A stretch of DNA of 64,000 bases from Polyangiaceae bacterium (GCA_019637295.1 JAHBVX010000001.1:1029501-1093500), one strand, 5' to 3'. Counted from the first letter of the stretch, positions 46,415-55,506 are shown. The notes: a model not told the origin generated them from the sequence alone. Numbers and translations: made by a program.

Positions 46415-46687
46415 ATGTTCGAGCTGTCGTCGAGTCAGTCCCTGGATGGGGTGGATCTGGTGGCCATCCTCTTGTCGGTGTTCGCGCCCGGGATCGGGCA
46501 CGTGATCCTGGGTCAGAAGCTCAAGGGAATCGTGATCTTGGCGCTCGTGGTCGCGTCCTGCGGCGTGGGCTACCTGATCAGCGCCATCATCGCCCTCGAC
46601 GCCTACTGCGTCGCCCGCGCGCGCAAGGTGCGCCAGGTCGGCGACTGGGAGCTGTTCCCGGAGAGCAGCCAGAGCCTCGGCCTGTGA
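46415..46687 (+). CDS. Small two-segment membrane protein
   Basis: A 90-residue protein: polar N-terminus, VAILLSVFAPGIGHVILGQKL then GIVILALVVASCGVGYLISAIIALDAYCVA, and a basic C-terminus. The APGIGHVILGQKLKG motif is very similar to APGLGHAVRGHSRRG in the N-terminal extension of the signal peptidase at 4002-4859. The family is DUF5683/TM2-like at best. It may assist in membrane protein assembly. Confidence 0.72.
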   Translation: MFELSSSQSLDGVDLVAILLSVFAPGIGHVILGQKLKGIVILALVVASCGVGYLISAIIALDAYCVARARKVRQVGDWELFPESSQSLGL

Positions 46688-46725
46688 GCGTGCGAGGGGG
46701 CGGGGGCAGGTGCTATCCTCGTCGG

Positions 46726-47376
46726 GTGGGAAATCCGAGACGACTGGTAGGCGCAGGCGCGCTCGCGCTCATCTTGCTCCTGGCGTGTGGCGGCGAGGAC
46801 TTCTCCTCGGCCGGCAGCGGCGGCAGCGCGACAGGCGGTAGCGGCGGTAGCTCGCTCGGCGGCAGCGGGGGTGGAGTGCTGGGCGGCAGCGGCGGTGTCG
46901 CCACCGGTGGCGAGGCGGGCAGCACTGGCGGTGCGTCGTCCGGCGGCGGAGCCGGTGAAGCTGGCAGCTCGACAGGTGGCAGCGGTGGTAGCGGCGGCAA
47001 AGGTGGCAGCGGCGCGGCCGGAGGCGGCAGCGGCGGCAGCGCGACTGGAGGCAGCGGCGGCAGCGGCGCGACTGGAGGCAGCGGCGGCAGCGGCGCGACT
47101 GGTGGTAGCCCAGGAGGGGGTGGCAGTGGGGGTGGCAGCGGTGGCAACACCGGCGGAACCGGCGGAGCGCCGCCCGAGTGCACCACTGCGGCGCAATGCA
47201 AGCTGTACTCGAGCAGCTGCCCCTGCGTTTGCATCCCGCTGCCCGTGAACCATCCGGATCCACCCTGCACCGGCCCGACGGAGAACTGCGTCGCCGATCC
47301 CTGCCTCGGCATGATCCCGTTCTGCAGCAGCGGCCAGTGCTCGATGAAGGCCGCCATCGTCGACGCAGGGATCTGA
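46726..47376 (+). CDS. Gly/Ser-tethered lipoprotein with short Cys-rich tail
   Basis: A 216-residue predicted lipoprotein. The signal VGNPRRLVGAGALALILLLAC, an LLAC lipobox, then about 125 residues of Gly-Gly-Ser type tether, then a C-terminal 60-residue segment with nine cysteines (CTTAAQCKLYSSSCPCVCIPLP onwards). GTG start at 46726, since the upstream GTG at 46684 adds a non-signal-like basic stretch. The head domain is unknown. It belongs to a set of seven Gly-tethered lipoproteins in this window. Confidence 0.78.
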   Translation: MGNPRRLVGAGALALILLLACGGEDFSSAGSGGSATGGSGGSSLGGSGGGVLGGSGGVATGGEAGSTGGASSGGGAGEAGSSTGGSGGSGGKGGSGAAGGGSGGSATGGSGGSGATGGSGGSGATGGSPGGGGSGGGSGGNTGGTGGAPPECTTAAQCKLYSSSCPCVCIPLPVNHPDPPCTGPTENCVADPCLGMIPFCSSGQCSMKAAIVDAGI

Positions 47377-47433
47377 GCCGGGCCGAGATCGGCGTTGGCT
47401 AGACGGCCGGCCTGGGCTACCTTGCGAGGGAGG

Positions 47434-47976
47434 ATGCGGTTCGAACGCTCAGCGCTGGGGGTGTTCTTCACGTTGGCCCTCGCCATGGGTTGTGGGTCCG
47501 ACGCGGACACGGCGCCGGGAGGCAAGGCGGGGAGCGGCGGTGCGGACGCGGGCACGGGGGCGAGCGGCGGCGTTGGTGGTGGCGCTGCCGGTGCGGGTGG
47601 CACGGGCGCGGGCGGCAGCGGCGGCTCGGCGGGCGCGGGCGGCAGCGGCGGCTCGGCGGGCGCGGGCGGGGCGGCGGCTCGGCGGGCGCTGGCGGGGCGC
47701 AGAGGTGGGCGGGAGCGCGGGCGCGGGCGGCAGCGGCGGCGCTGGCGTAACGGCGGCGCTGGCGGGAGCGCGGGCGCTGGCGGCAGCGGCGGCGCTGGCG
47801 GGAGCGGTGGCTCTGCGACGAGCGCGCCCCTCGGCGCGACCGTCAGCGGCGGCGTCGTGATGAAGAGCGAGAACTATCGCGCGGTGGTCACCCTGGGCGA
47901 GGGGCCCGGCGGCAACCGCGTGCTGAAATCACCGAGCTACCGCTTCAACGGCGGCTTGGTGGGCGCGGCGCACTGA
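47434..47976 (+). CDS. Gly-tethered lipoprotein with compensated frame slips in the tether
   Basis: A 180-residue protein. MRFERSALGVFFTLALAMGC is the signal. The tether is Gly/Ala/Ser-rich, but between about 47671 and 47748 the residues become RRALAGRRGGRERGRGR, while adjacent frames read GGSAGAGG-like sequence over the same bases. This is what three small indels that cancel out would give. The C-terminus, LGATVSGGVVMKSENYRAVV, then LKSPSYRFNGGLVGAAH, is clean and in the original frame. The gene precedes the collagen-like gene by 24 bp and may be its partner. Confidence 0.72.
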   Translation: MRFERSALGVFFTLALAMGCGSDADTAPGGKAGSGGADAGTGASGGVGGGAAGAGGTGAGGSGGSAGAGGSGGSAGAGGAAARRALAGRRGGRERGRGRQRRRWRNGGAGGSAGAGGSGGAGGSGGSATSAPLGATVSGGVVMKSENYRAVVTLGEGPGGNRVLKSPSYRFNGGLVGAAH

Positions 47977-48000
47977 GTCTGCGGTGGACGGAGATGAAGC

Positions 48001-49116
48001 ATGGCACGTAAGCTCGGACTACTCGGGACCTCGGCGGCGGTGGCGGCGCTCGTCACCGCGCTCAGCGCGTCGGCGGCGGTGCCGAACCGCTTCACGCAGC
48101 AGGGGCGCCTGTTCGATACGCAAGGCAGTCCGGTGACGGGCTCGGTGCAGATCAAGTTCTCAGTCTACGACGCGAGCGTCGGTGGCGTGGCGCTGTGGAC
48201 CGAGACGCAGACCGTCACCCTCGACGAGGGCTTCTTCTCCGCGCGCATCGGCGAGGTCGCGCCGTTCCCCTCCAGTCTGTTCGATGGCTCCACGCGCTAC
48301 CTCGGTATGCAGGTAGGAACGGACTCGGAGATGACGCCGCGCCAGCCGCTGATCAGCGTGCCCTACGCGCTCATGGCCAACAACGCCGTGGGTGACATCA
48401 CGCCGACCAGCGTCACGGTCAACGGCACTCAGGTCATCAGCTCGAGCGGCGCCTGGGTCGGGCCGAGCTCGGGCCTCGTCGGTCCCACGGGCCCAGCCGG
48501 CCCGGCGGGACCGACCGGCGCGGCGGGCCCACCAGGCCCGAGCGGACCGGCTGGTGCGACGGGGCCCGCGGGAGCTCAGGGTCCTGCAGGCGCGCAGGGT
48601 CCCGCCGGGCCCGCCGGAGCCGCGGGTGCCCAGGGCCCCGCGGGGCCGCAGGGCCCACCGGGTTCGCAAGGGCCGACGGGTCCTCAGGGACCCCAAGGCG
48701 CCCAAGGCGCGCAGGGCGTACAGGGGAGTCAAGGCGCCCAAGGTCCGGCCGGTCCCCAGGGCCCGCCGGGGCCGACGAGCATCGCGGCGTGTCCGAGCGG
48801 GTTCACCACCGTCAACCTCACACGGTCGACGCTGTGCATCTTCAACGACGTCTTCACCAACACGTGGCCGCAGTCCCAGGTCGACTGCTACGCGTTGTTC
48901 GCGGGCTCCCAGCTCTGCACTCAAGAGCAGGCACGTCGCGCGTGCGCGCAGGGCGGAGTCACACTGGCATCGTCGCGCTGGCTGCGCGATCGGGTCGGCG
49001 ACGACACCGCGCTGGTCACCAACGGCACCAACTGCGCGAACTTCGACGGGACCGCCAACGCGAATACCGGAAGTGCTGGCGGGGCGTACTGCTGCCTCGA
49101 GTGGATGAAGTACTGA
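48001..49116 (+). CDS. Secreted collagen-like protein
   Basis: A 371-residue protein with a cleavable signal ([25 protein letters not shown]). Residues 27-130: a beta domain ([36 protein letters not shown]) seen in several surface and tail-like proteins. Residues 161-259: 33 uninterrupted Gly-X-Y triplets with no charged residue (Pro, Ala, Gln, Ser and Thr only), able to form a collagen triple helix. Residues 260-371: a Cys-rich C-terminal domain ([35 protein letters not shown]). No hydroxylation is assumed. A trimeric surface or matrix fibre is the natural reading. Confidence 0.88.
   Translation: MARKLGLLGTSAAVAALVTALSASAAVPNRFTQQGRLFDTQGSPVTGSVQIKFSVYDASVGGVALWTETQTVTLDEGFFSARIGEVAPFPSSLFDGSTRYLGMQVGTDSEMTPRQPLISVPYALMANNAVGDITPTSVTVNGTQVISSSGAWVGPSSGLVGPTGPAGPAGPTGAAGPPGPSGPAGATGPAGAQGPAGAQGPAGPAGAAGAQGPAGPQGPPGSQGPTGPQGPQGAQGAQGVQGSQGAQGPAGPQGPPGPTSIAACPSGFTTVNLTRSTLCIFNDVFTNTWPQSQVDCYALFAGSQLCTQEQARRACAQGGVTLASSRWLRDRVGDDTALVTNGTNCANFDGTANANTGSAGGAYCCLEWMKY
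48481..48777 (+). repeat. 33 Gly-X-Y triplets (collagen-like)
   Basis: A continuous run of 33 codon triplets starting with Gly, with Pro or Ala at most X positions and Ala, Gln, Pro or Thr at Y. No interruption occurs. Confidence 0.92.
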
Positions 49117-49125
49117 CGCTGGCGC

Positions 49126-49608
49126 ATGGGTGAGGACTCTCGGCTGACCTTGCCCATCTCCATCGTGCTGGCTGGCGCGCTGATCGGCGCAGGTTTGTAT
49201 TTCGGTCTGCGCCAGCGAGCCGCTGCGCCCACGGCGCCGGTCGGGTTCGGCCCCGCGGCGTCCAGCGCGGCTCCGGTGCTGCTGCTGCCCGACGCACCGC
49301 CTGCCCGTAGCTCGCTCCAAAGCGCCATCGCGGCGCAGGTCGGCGCCCAACTCGAGAAGGACCGCGCGCGTATCGTCCAGCGATGCTGGCGCCCGTCCGT
49401 GGCGGCTGCTCAGCAGCCTTCCACCGTCACGTTGCCGTTGCGGTTCGCCTTCAACGCGGATGGCACGCAGCACCATCATGGCGTAGGGCAGCCGTCGTCT
49501 CCGCTGCGCCAGGACGTTGCCGACTGCGTGCGTGCGATGAAGCTGACGTACCGCGTCGAGCCCCCCGGGGACCTTGCGGGCGCGCAGATCGAACTAATGC
49601 TGCCTTGA
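49126..49608 (+). CDS. Membrane-anchored AgmX/TonB-like C-terminal domain protein
   Basis: A 160-residue protein: one N-terminal membrane segment (LPISIVLAGALIGAGLYFGL), an Ala/Pro linker and a C-terminal module with RCWRPSVAA then VTLPLRFAFNADGTQHHHGV and DVADCVRAMKLTYRVE. The two cysteines and the beta strand between resemble the modules at 680-944 and 55510-55800. Function unknown; it starts 10 bp after the collagen-like gene and may be co-transcribed. Confidence 0.75.
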   Translation: MGEDSRLTLPISIVLAGALIGAGLYFGLRQRAAAPTAPVGFGPAASSAAPVLLLPDAPPARSSLQSAIAAQVGAQLEKDRARIVQRCWRPSVAAAQQPSTVTLPLRFAFNADGTQHHHGVGQPSSPLRQDVADCVRAMKLTYRVEPPGDLAGAQIELMLP

Positions 49609-49644
49609 TGGGTCGGCTTCGATAGTCGTTGCCCCCGCCCCGGC

Positions 49645-50469
49645 ATGCGAGTACCCCCTGGCGCCGTGCCGAGGTGGATTACTGCGGCGGCCGCCGTTGC
49701 CCTCGCCTCGTCGTTCGGTCGCGTGGCCGAGGGGCAGTCGCCAGACGACGAGCAGCGCTACTCCGTCTGGCAGTCCGACGAGCACACGCTGTTCGTCGCC
49801 AGCGCGAGCGATGTGGGCGTGATCTACGGCCGACCCCACGTGACCTTGGGTTACGGCGCGCCGTTCTGGCACTTCGTTGGGGTGGACGCCTTCGCCATCG
49901 CGACCAACGAGTTTGCCGCCGCGTACGTGGGCTGGCGCGCCAATCTGCCGTTCTTGGACGTGCAGATGGGGTATCGCGCGACCCAGCCCTACGATCGCCG
50001 CGAGCTGCCGGTGAAGGACAGCTACGTTGCGGACGATCTGCCTCGCCGGGATGGAGACGAGAACGCCACCTACGGCGCCGTGGAGCTCGAGGTCACGCCG
50101 CTGGCGCCGGTGCCAGGCGGGGTGGCGTTCGCGGAGCTGCACCCCATCTGGGTGACGGCGCCCAGGGATACGCGGCTGTTCGAGGAGGTGACGCGCACGG
50201 TCTACGTCGCGCCGTTCCTGATGCGCGCGCGGCTGGGCTACATCTACGACCTGGATCGGGTGAAGGCGGGCGCCATGGTCGAGCACGTCGTGCTGCCCGG
50301 CCGCCCGAAGGACGTGACCCGCGTCGGACCTCTGGTGCTGGTGTCGCTGGCGGAGCGTCTCGAGGGCTTGTTCACCACCACGGTCGTGGTGCGCAGTCCG
50401 GACTCCCTGGGGTTCTCCGGAGTGTACGGCTTTCTTGGCTTGCGCATGCGCTTCGCGCAGCGCTTCTGA
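49645..50469 (+). CDS. Predicted outer-membrane protein, unknown
   Basis: A 274-residue secreted protein with signal (MRVPPGAVPRWITAAAAVALASSFGRVAEG). The body alternates aromatic and polar residues in many short strands (VIYGRPHVTLGYGAPFWHFVGV, RARLGYIYDLDRVKAGAMVE, FLGLRMRFAQRF) and ends with Phe, as outer-membrane beta-barrels do. No family recognised. It is convergent with the M48 peptidase gene, 8 bp away. Confidence 0.72.
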   Translation: MRVPPGAVPRWITAAAAVALASSFGRVAEGQSPDDEQRYSVWQSDEHTLFVASASDVGVIYGRPHVTLGYGAPFWHFVGVDAFAIATNEFAAAYVGWRANLPFLDVQMGYRATQPYDRRELPVKDSYVADDLPRRDGDENATYGAVELEVTPLAPVPGGVAFAELHPIWVTAPRDTRLFEEVTRTVYVAPFLMRARLGYIYDLDRVKAGAMVEHVVLPGRPKDVTRVGPLVLVSLAERLEGLFTTTVVVRSPDSLGFSGVYGFLGLRMRFAQRF

Positions 50470-50477
50470 CCCAAGGC

Positions 50478-51770
50478 TCAGTCCAGCGTCGCGAAGGTGC
50501 GGGCGACGGCTCGCTCGACCAAGTCCACGCTCACCCCGAGCCGCTCCGCCGAGTCCAGGATCACGGCGACCTCGGCGTCGTGCAGCTCGCGGTCGGCCAG
50601 AGCAACGACCACCAGATCTTCAATCAGGCGCCCGCGACGATTGAGGCTCAGCTTCAACGCCAGGGTGTGACACAGCTCGGCGAGGCGGGCTTCGTGCCCC
50701 TCCGCGTCCAGCGCCAAGAGCTGCTCTTTCGCCTGCGTCACCCCGCGTTTGCCTACCAGCTTGCCGAGGGCCTCCCGCTCGCCTCGCTGAACGGTGCCGT
50801 CCGCGAGCGCCACCTTCATGCCCGCGAGCGCCAGGAACTCCTTCACGACGGGCGCGGAGTCGGACTCGTCGTGCAAGAACGTCGGGTCCATCAGCTTCAC
50901 GATGGCGCCCACCTCGCGCTCGAGCTCCTTCTCGGACAGTAGCGAGCCGCTGCGCCCGAGCAGCCGGTGAAACCCCGCGGAGCTGCCTCGGCGACCCAGC
51001 AGCTCGTGATACGTCTCCGAGCGGGCGAACAGGTCGAGAGCCTTGACGCGTAGCGGACCGTACGGATGCGTGGACAGCCAGTCGGAGGCGTCGCTCTCGA
51101 GGCCTTCGGCGTGGACCGCCGTGTACTGCTCGGCTTGGAGCTCGGCGTGACGCAGGTAGCTCGCGCCGGACAGCCCGCTCGTCAGCTTGAAGAACGCGCG
51201 CACGGCGGCGTCGTAGTCGTCCGCGCACAATAGCCCGACCCGATCCGCCGTCAGCTCGGCGTAGCGGCACCAGGCGCACAGCCGCACCAGGTGAATGGGG
51301 GCCACCTCGTCGTCCTCGGCCAACACCGCGGGCGACAGTCGGAAGTGATCGAAGAGCACGTGGCCCAGCTCGTGCCCGAGCACGAAGCGGAGCTCGGTGG
51401 CGTCGAAGCGCTCCAGCGCCTCGCTCGTGAGCCCGAGCAGCACCGGGCCGGAGCTGGAGCGTGCGACGAAAGCGTTGATGTCTCGTGACGACACGCAGTA
51501 GAGCTCGATCTCGCCCTGCAAGGCGAGCGTGCGGCGCACCTGAGCGAGCGCCGCGAAGGGCTCGGGCGCCATCTCGGGGGTGAGCCGCAGCGCAGACAAC
51601 AGCAGCGTGCGACGCGCCGCGAGGGTCTCCTCGCCGTCGTGCCTCTCGCTCAGCTTGCGGAAGCGCGAGTCCTTCATCAGCGCGTTTCGCATCGCGACCT
51701 CGCCGTCGAACACGATGCGCTCGAGCGGTAGGCGCGTCGTCAGCCCCGAGCGCCGCTGTCCCTCTGCCAT
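50478..51770 (-). CDS. M48-like metallopeptidase with TerB-like tail
   Basis: A 430-residue protein with HELGH at residues 133-137 (FVLGHELGHVLFDH) and a third ligand Glu172 in YAELTADRVGLL, the M48 layout. No membrane segment is seen. From about residue 280 a helical domain with ALADGTVQRGEREALGKLV resembles TerB, with its acidic metal loop. The coupling of a Zn peptidase to a TerB domain is uncommon to my knowledge. Start at ATG 51770 (MAEGQRRSGL); the longer upstream frame is basic and non-typical. Confidence 0.85.
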   Translation of the reverse strand: MAEGQRRSGLTTRLPLERIVFDGEVAMRNALMKDSRFRKLSERHDGEETLAARRTLLLSALRLTPEMAPEPFAALAQVRRTLALQGEIELYCVSSRDINAFVARSSSGPVLLGLTSEALERFDATELRFVLGHELGHVLFDHFRLSPAVLAEDDEVAPIHLVRLCAWCRYAELTADRVGLLCADDYDAAVRAFFKLTSGLSGASYLRHAELQAEQYTAVHAEGLESDASDWLSTHPYGPLRVKALDLFARSETYHELLGRRGSSAGFHRLLGRSGSLLSEKELEREVGAIVKLMDPTFLHDESDSAPVVKEFLALAGMKVALADGTVQRGEREALGKLVGKRGVTQAKEQLLALDAEGHEARLAELCHTLALKLSLNRRGRLIEDLVVVALADRELHDAEVAVILDSAERLGVSVDLVERAVARTFATLD

Positions 51771-51892
51771 GCGCGTGAGAGTGCCTGCGGCGGCCGGGAG
51801 GGTCAACGCGGGTTCGCCGGGTTTCGAGGCGTGGCAGCCGAGAAATGCGAGGGTTGCTTGTAGGCGGCCCCCGGGGCGCGGATACTTGTGCG

Positions 51893-53215
51893 ATGCCGCC
51901 CGCCGACCCGTCCGCGGTTCCGGCCCCGGGAGAGATCCTCGGCGGAAAGTACCGCGTCGAACAGCTCGTGGGGTCCGGCGGCATGGGCGCCGTCGTGACC
52001 GCGATTCAGCTCGATCTCGGGCGGCGGGTCGCGCTCAAGATCATGCCGCCCCGCGCCGCCGAGCACCCGCCCGCTGTCGAGCGGTTCCTGCGCGAGGCCC
52101 GCGCCGCGAGCGCGATCCAGAGCGACCACGTCGTGCGCGTGTTCGAGGTCGCGCGCACCGAACGGGGCATCCCCTTCTTGGTCATGGAGTACCTGCCGGG
52201 GGTCACGCTGGATCAGGTGATCCGTTCCCGCGGCGCGCTGACACCAGCAGAGGCCATCGAGTACGTCCTGCAGACCTGCCTCGCGCTCTCGGAGTGTCAC
52301 GCGATCGGCATCGTGCATCGGGATCTCAAGCCCGAGAACATCATGGTGCTGCAGCGCCCGGGTCAGGTCGGCGTGGTGAAGGTCCTGGACTTCGGGATCT
52401 CCAAGAGCGACTGGTTGTCCCTCGACTCGAGCTTCACCCCGAACCTCACCTCGACCACGGACGTGTTCGGCACGCCCACGCACATGTCCCCGGAGCAGGT
52501 GCGTAGCTCCAAGAGCGTGGATCATCGCGCGGACATCTGGGCGCTCGGCGTGGTGCTGTACGAGGCGCTCACCGGCGCGCCGCCCTTCATGGCGGAGACG
52601 CTGCCGGCGCTCTCGGCCATGATCGTGAGCGAGGAACCCGTCGCTCCGTCGGTGCGCCGTCCCGACTTGCCGCGCGCGCTGTCCGACGTGGTGCTCGCGT
52701 GCCTGGCCAAGCGTCCGTCGGATCGACCCCAGTCCGTCGCTGAGCTGGCCGAGCGGCTGGCACCCTTCGCCAGCGCGGCGAGCGGCCAACACGTCGAGCG
52801 CATCCGCGCCGTGGTTGGCGCCGCGCCCAGCGCCGCCGTGACGGGCAGAAGGCCGGCCGGGACCGACACGAGCTCGTCCTGGGGTACCACCCAGCGCCGC
52901 CGGCCGCGCTCTCAACGCTCCGTGATGTTCGGGGTGTTCGGCGGCGTCGTCGCGTTCGCCGCGGTGCTCGTCGCGTTGCTCGCGCTGAGACGCAGCGAGC
53001 CGTCGGTCGTGGGGGTCGAGCCCACTGCTGTGGCTGAACCCTCCCTCCCCGCCCGAGCCGTGTCCCCGGCGGCCGCCGAGCAGACCTCGGAGCCGCTGCC
53101 TGCGCCAGCGCCCACCGAGGACGCCGGGCTCGCGCCGCCGCCATCACCTCCCTCGACCACACCCGTCACCAAAGGCACAGGCAAGCGTCGTGATCCGCTC
53201 TCGGACCGCTTCTGA
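51893..53215 (+). CDS. Ser/Thr protein kinase, membrane-anchored
   Basis: A 440-residue kinase. Gly loop GSGGMGAVV, Lys49 in VALKIM, HRDLKPEN (142-149), LDFGIS (Asp166), MSPEQVRSS and a C-terminal kinase lobe to about 280. A linker with Arg leads to one membrane segment (about 345-365, FGVFGGVVAFAAVLVALLA), then a short periplasmic Pro/Ala tail. All catalytic residues are present. Start at ATG 51893. Its 3' end overlaps the next gene by 26 bp, which suggests a single transcript. Confidence 0.93.
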   Translation: MPPADPSAVPAPGEILGGKYRVEQLVGSGGMGAVVTAIQLDLGRRVALKIMPPRAAEHPPAVERFLREARAASAIQSDHVVRVFEVARTERGIPFLVMEYLPGVTLDQVIRSRGALTPAEAIEYVLQTCLALSECHAIGIVHRDLKPENIMVLQRPGQVGVVKVLDFGISKSDWLSLDSSFTPNLTSTTDVFGTPTHMSPEQVRSSKSVDHRADIWALGVVLYEALTGAPPFMAETLPALSAMIVSEEPVAPSVRRPDLPRALSDVVLACLAKRPSDRPQSVAELAERLAPFASAASGQHVERIRAVVGAAPSAAVTGRRPAGTDTSSSWGTTQRRRPRSQRSVMFGVFGGVVAFAAVLVALLALRRSEPSVVGVEPTAVAEPSLPARAVSPAAAEQTSEPLPAPAPTEDAGLAPPPSPPSTTPVTKGTGKRRDPLSDRF

Positions 53216-54209
53216 GCTCCACCGCCTTGGCGCTGCGCTGCTGCTCGGCGGCGCGCTCCTCGGCGTGGTGGGCGAGTCGGTGGCGCAGGTCTCTGCGCAG
53301 GATCGCACCACCGCGGATGCGTTGTTCGGGGAGGCCAAGAAGCTGATGGATCGCAAGCTCTACGAGCAAGCGTGTCCCAAGTTCGAGGAGAGCTATCGGC
53401 TCGATCCGCTCGCCGGCACGCTGCTCAACCTCGCGGTGTGCCACGCTCGCCAAGGCAAGACCGCCACCGCCTGGGCGGAGTTCCAAGAAGCGCGGGAGCT
53501 CGCGCGCGTTGGCGGACGCGCGGATCGAGTTCGGCTCGCGGACCGCGAGATCAAGAAGCTCGAGCCGCGGTTGTCGCGGCTCACCATCGACGTGCCCGCC
53601 GCCGCGCGGGTGGACGGGCTGGTCGTCGAGCGTGACGGCGGGCGCGTGGGGCAGGCCGCGTGGGGCACCGCCGTGCCGGTCGACCCCGGGCTGGTGCGGG
53701 TCGTGATGCGCGCTCCGGGCCACCAGGAGCGCTCCGTCGAGGTCGAGGTCGCCGAGGCCGAGCAGAAGTCCGTCTCGCTCGAGGCCCTCGAGGCGCTGCC
53801 GGCGGCGCCGCCGGAGGTCGTCCGAGACCCGGAGCCCGCTCCTCCTGTCGCCGCGGTCTCCTCCAGCGGGCAACGCACCCTGGGCTACGTGCTGGGCGGC
53901 GTTGGCGTCGTTGGCGTCGGGGTAGGCACGTACTTCGGGCTGCGCGCGATCTCGAAGGAGAAGCAGAGCGACGAGCGCTGTACCGACGCCGGATGCGACC
54001 AACGTGGGCTCGATCTGTCGTCCGAAGCGAGCACCGCCGCCACGATCTCGAATGTGGGCTTCGCCATTGGCGCTGTCGGTGTCGCCGCCGGCGCCTACTT
54101 CCTCGTCACCGCCTCGAGCTCTCCGACGGAGACGCGGGCGCGTTCGCCGCGGCTGACGGCGGGCGTTGGCAAGCAGGGCGCATCGGTCGTAGTACAGGGG
54201 GCATGGTGA
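53190..54209 (+). CDS. TPR-PEGA-like periplasmic protein
   Basis: A 339-residue protein with a signal (LHRLGAALLLGGALLGVVGESVAQ), TPR-like helices (DALFGEAKKLMDRKLYEQACPKFEESYRLDP, then GTLLNLAVCHARQGKTATAW), a PEGA-like beta module (SRLTIDVPAAARVDGLVVERDGG) and two late hydrophobic segments (VLGGVGVVGVGVGTYFGLRA and ISNVGFAIGAVGVAAGAYFLV). It follows a kinase and precedes a lipoprotein, with overlaps of 26 and 7 bp. This kinase-TPR pairing recurs in myxobacteria. It starts with GTG inside the kinase gene. Confidence 0.85.
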   Translation: MIRSRTASELHRLGAALLLGGALLGVVGESVAQVSAQDRTTADALFGEAKKLMDRKLYEQACPKFEESYRLDPLAGTLLNLAVCHARQGKTATAWAEFQEARELARVGGRADRVRLADREIKKLEPRLSRLTIDVPAAARVDGLVVERDGGRVGQAAWGTAVPVDPGLVRVVMRAPGHQERSVEVEVAEAEQKSVSLEALEALPAAPPEVVRDPEPAPPVAAVSSSGQRTLGYVLGGVGVVGVGVGTYFGLRAISKEKQSDERCTDAGCDQRGLDLSSEASTAATISNVGFAIGAVGVAAGAYFLVTASSSPTETRARSPRLTAGVGKQGASVVVQGAW

Positions 54210-55432
54210 GGCGCGGAGTCGGACTGGCGCTGTGCGGGTGCGCGTCGCTCTGGGCGTGTCACCAGCTCGCAGGCATCGACGACGACAAGACGCTCGTGAC
54301 GGTCCCCGGCGACGCCGGCCAGGATGCCTCGCTCGACGACTCGGGTTGGGACTCGGGCGCGCCCCCCACGGGTTGGGATCCCAGGCCGCCACCCCGGCCG
54401 GCAGGCGCCGCGGCTCCCTCGGGCAAGGGTGTTCGTCGCTACTTCGCCGCGCGCAAGATCTATCTGGGCTCCGTCAGCCCCAGTACCCAGGCCGCGGACT
54501 CCAGCGGCTGGCGCAGCATCGGCCACGCCATCGACGGCGAGGACACCACGGTCGCGATCATCAACTCGCAGACCTCACAGGTGTGCAACCGACCGGGCGG
54601 CAGCTCGCCGGACTTGCTGGCGGACGGTGACGACGCGAGAGACAACGTGGCCGGGCGCTTGCTCGGCTACGGCGCGCAGATCCTGAGCTTCTCCTTCGAG
54701 GTGGATCTGCACAAGGATCTCGAGGTCGGCCGCCGAGCCACCTACATCTTGATGCTCGAGGACTTGGACCCCGGGGCGGACGATCCCTACGTCCGCGGCG
54801 CCCTGTTCATCAGCGTGGCGAGGAACCTACAGCTCGAGAGCCCACCCTTGTGGAACGGCTCGGACCAGTTCTGGCTCGATGCCACCACCGTCATCATCGA
54901 TCAGGACGCTGCCGCGCCCGACGCGGGCGGCGCCGACGCGGGTGCGGTGGATGGTGGCGACGCCGCTCCGCCCAAAATCGCGTATCAACCGCGTTACGTT
55001 TTCGAGAACGGCTACGTGAAGAACAACATTTGGGTCAGCGGGGATTTCGGAAAATCGCCGCTCACGCTGCCGCTCTACACCTTCGATCCCGAGAACCTGA
55101 TCGACGCCGAGACGGTCACGCTGGTGGTGGAGCTCTCGCCCAATCGCGACAAGGCGCCGCGCTCCATGCTCAGCGCCGTGGTGCGACAGGACAAGCTCCA
55201 GACCCAGTTCCTGCCCATCGCCGAGCGCCTGGTCAACTGCAACGCCACCACCGCGTCGCTGCTGATGGGCTTCGTGAGCAGCAGCATGGACCTGGCCAAC
55301 GCGCCGCCCACCTTCGAGCAGCCTGGCTCCACCTGCGACGCCGCCAGCATCGGCTTCGCCTTCGACTGGGAGCTGGTGGCCGAGCCCGCCGGGCCGGCCT
55401 TCGTGCCACCCGCTCCGGGCTGCGGCGGTTGA
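54203..55432 (+). CDS. Large predicted lipoprotein with DAG-rich segment
   Basis: A 409-residue protein. MVRRGVGLALCGCASLWACH looks like a lipoprotein signal with LWAC. A Pro/Asp-rich stretch follows, then a beta-rich domain (KIYLGSVSPSTQAA, SFSFEVDLHKDLEVGRRATYIL, GALFISVARNLQLE), an Asp/Ala/Gly-rich linker (DAAAPDAGGADAGAVDGGD) and a second domain to the end with five Cys. No family recognised. The start at ATG 54203 overlaps the TPR-PEGA gene. Confidence 0.75.
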   Translation: MVRRGVGLALCGCASLWACHQLAGIDDDKTLVTVPGDAGQDASLDDSGWDSGAPPTGWDPRPPPRPAGAAAPSGKGVRRYFAARKIYLGSVSPSTQAADSSGWRSIGHAIDGEDTTVAIINSQTSQVCNRPGGSSPDLLADGDDARDNVAGRLLGYGAQILSFSFEVDLHKDLEVGRRATYILMLEDLDPGADDPYVRGALFISVARNLQLESPPLWNGSDQFWLDATTVIIDQDAAAPDAGGADAGAVDGGDAAPPKIAYQPRYVFENGYVKNNIWVSGDFGKSPLTLPLYTFDPENLIDAETVTLVVELSPNRDKAPRSMLSAVVRQDKLQTQFLPIAERLVNCNATTASLLMGFVSSSMDLANAPPTFEQPGSTCDAASIGFAFDWELVAEPAGPAFVPPAPGCGG

Positions 55433-55506
55433 GACCACGAGAGTCTTGCGAGGAGCCATCCGCGTGTGCTCGGCCCCCCGCAGCCTGTGGGTAGCGGCTC
55501 GCACTC

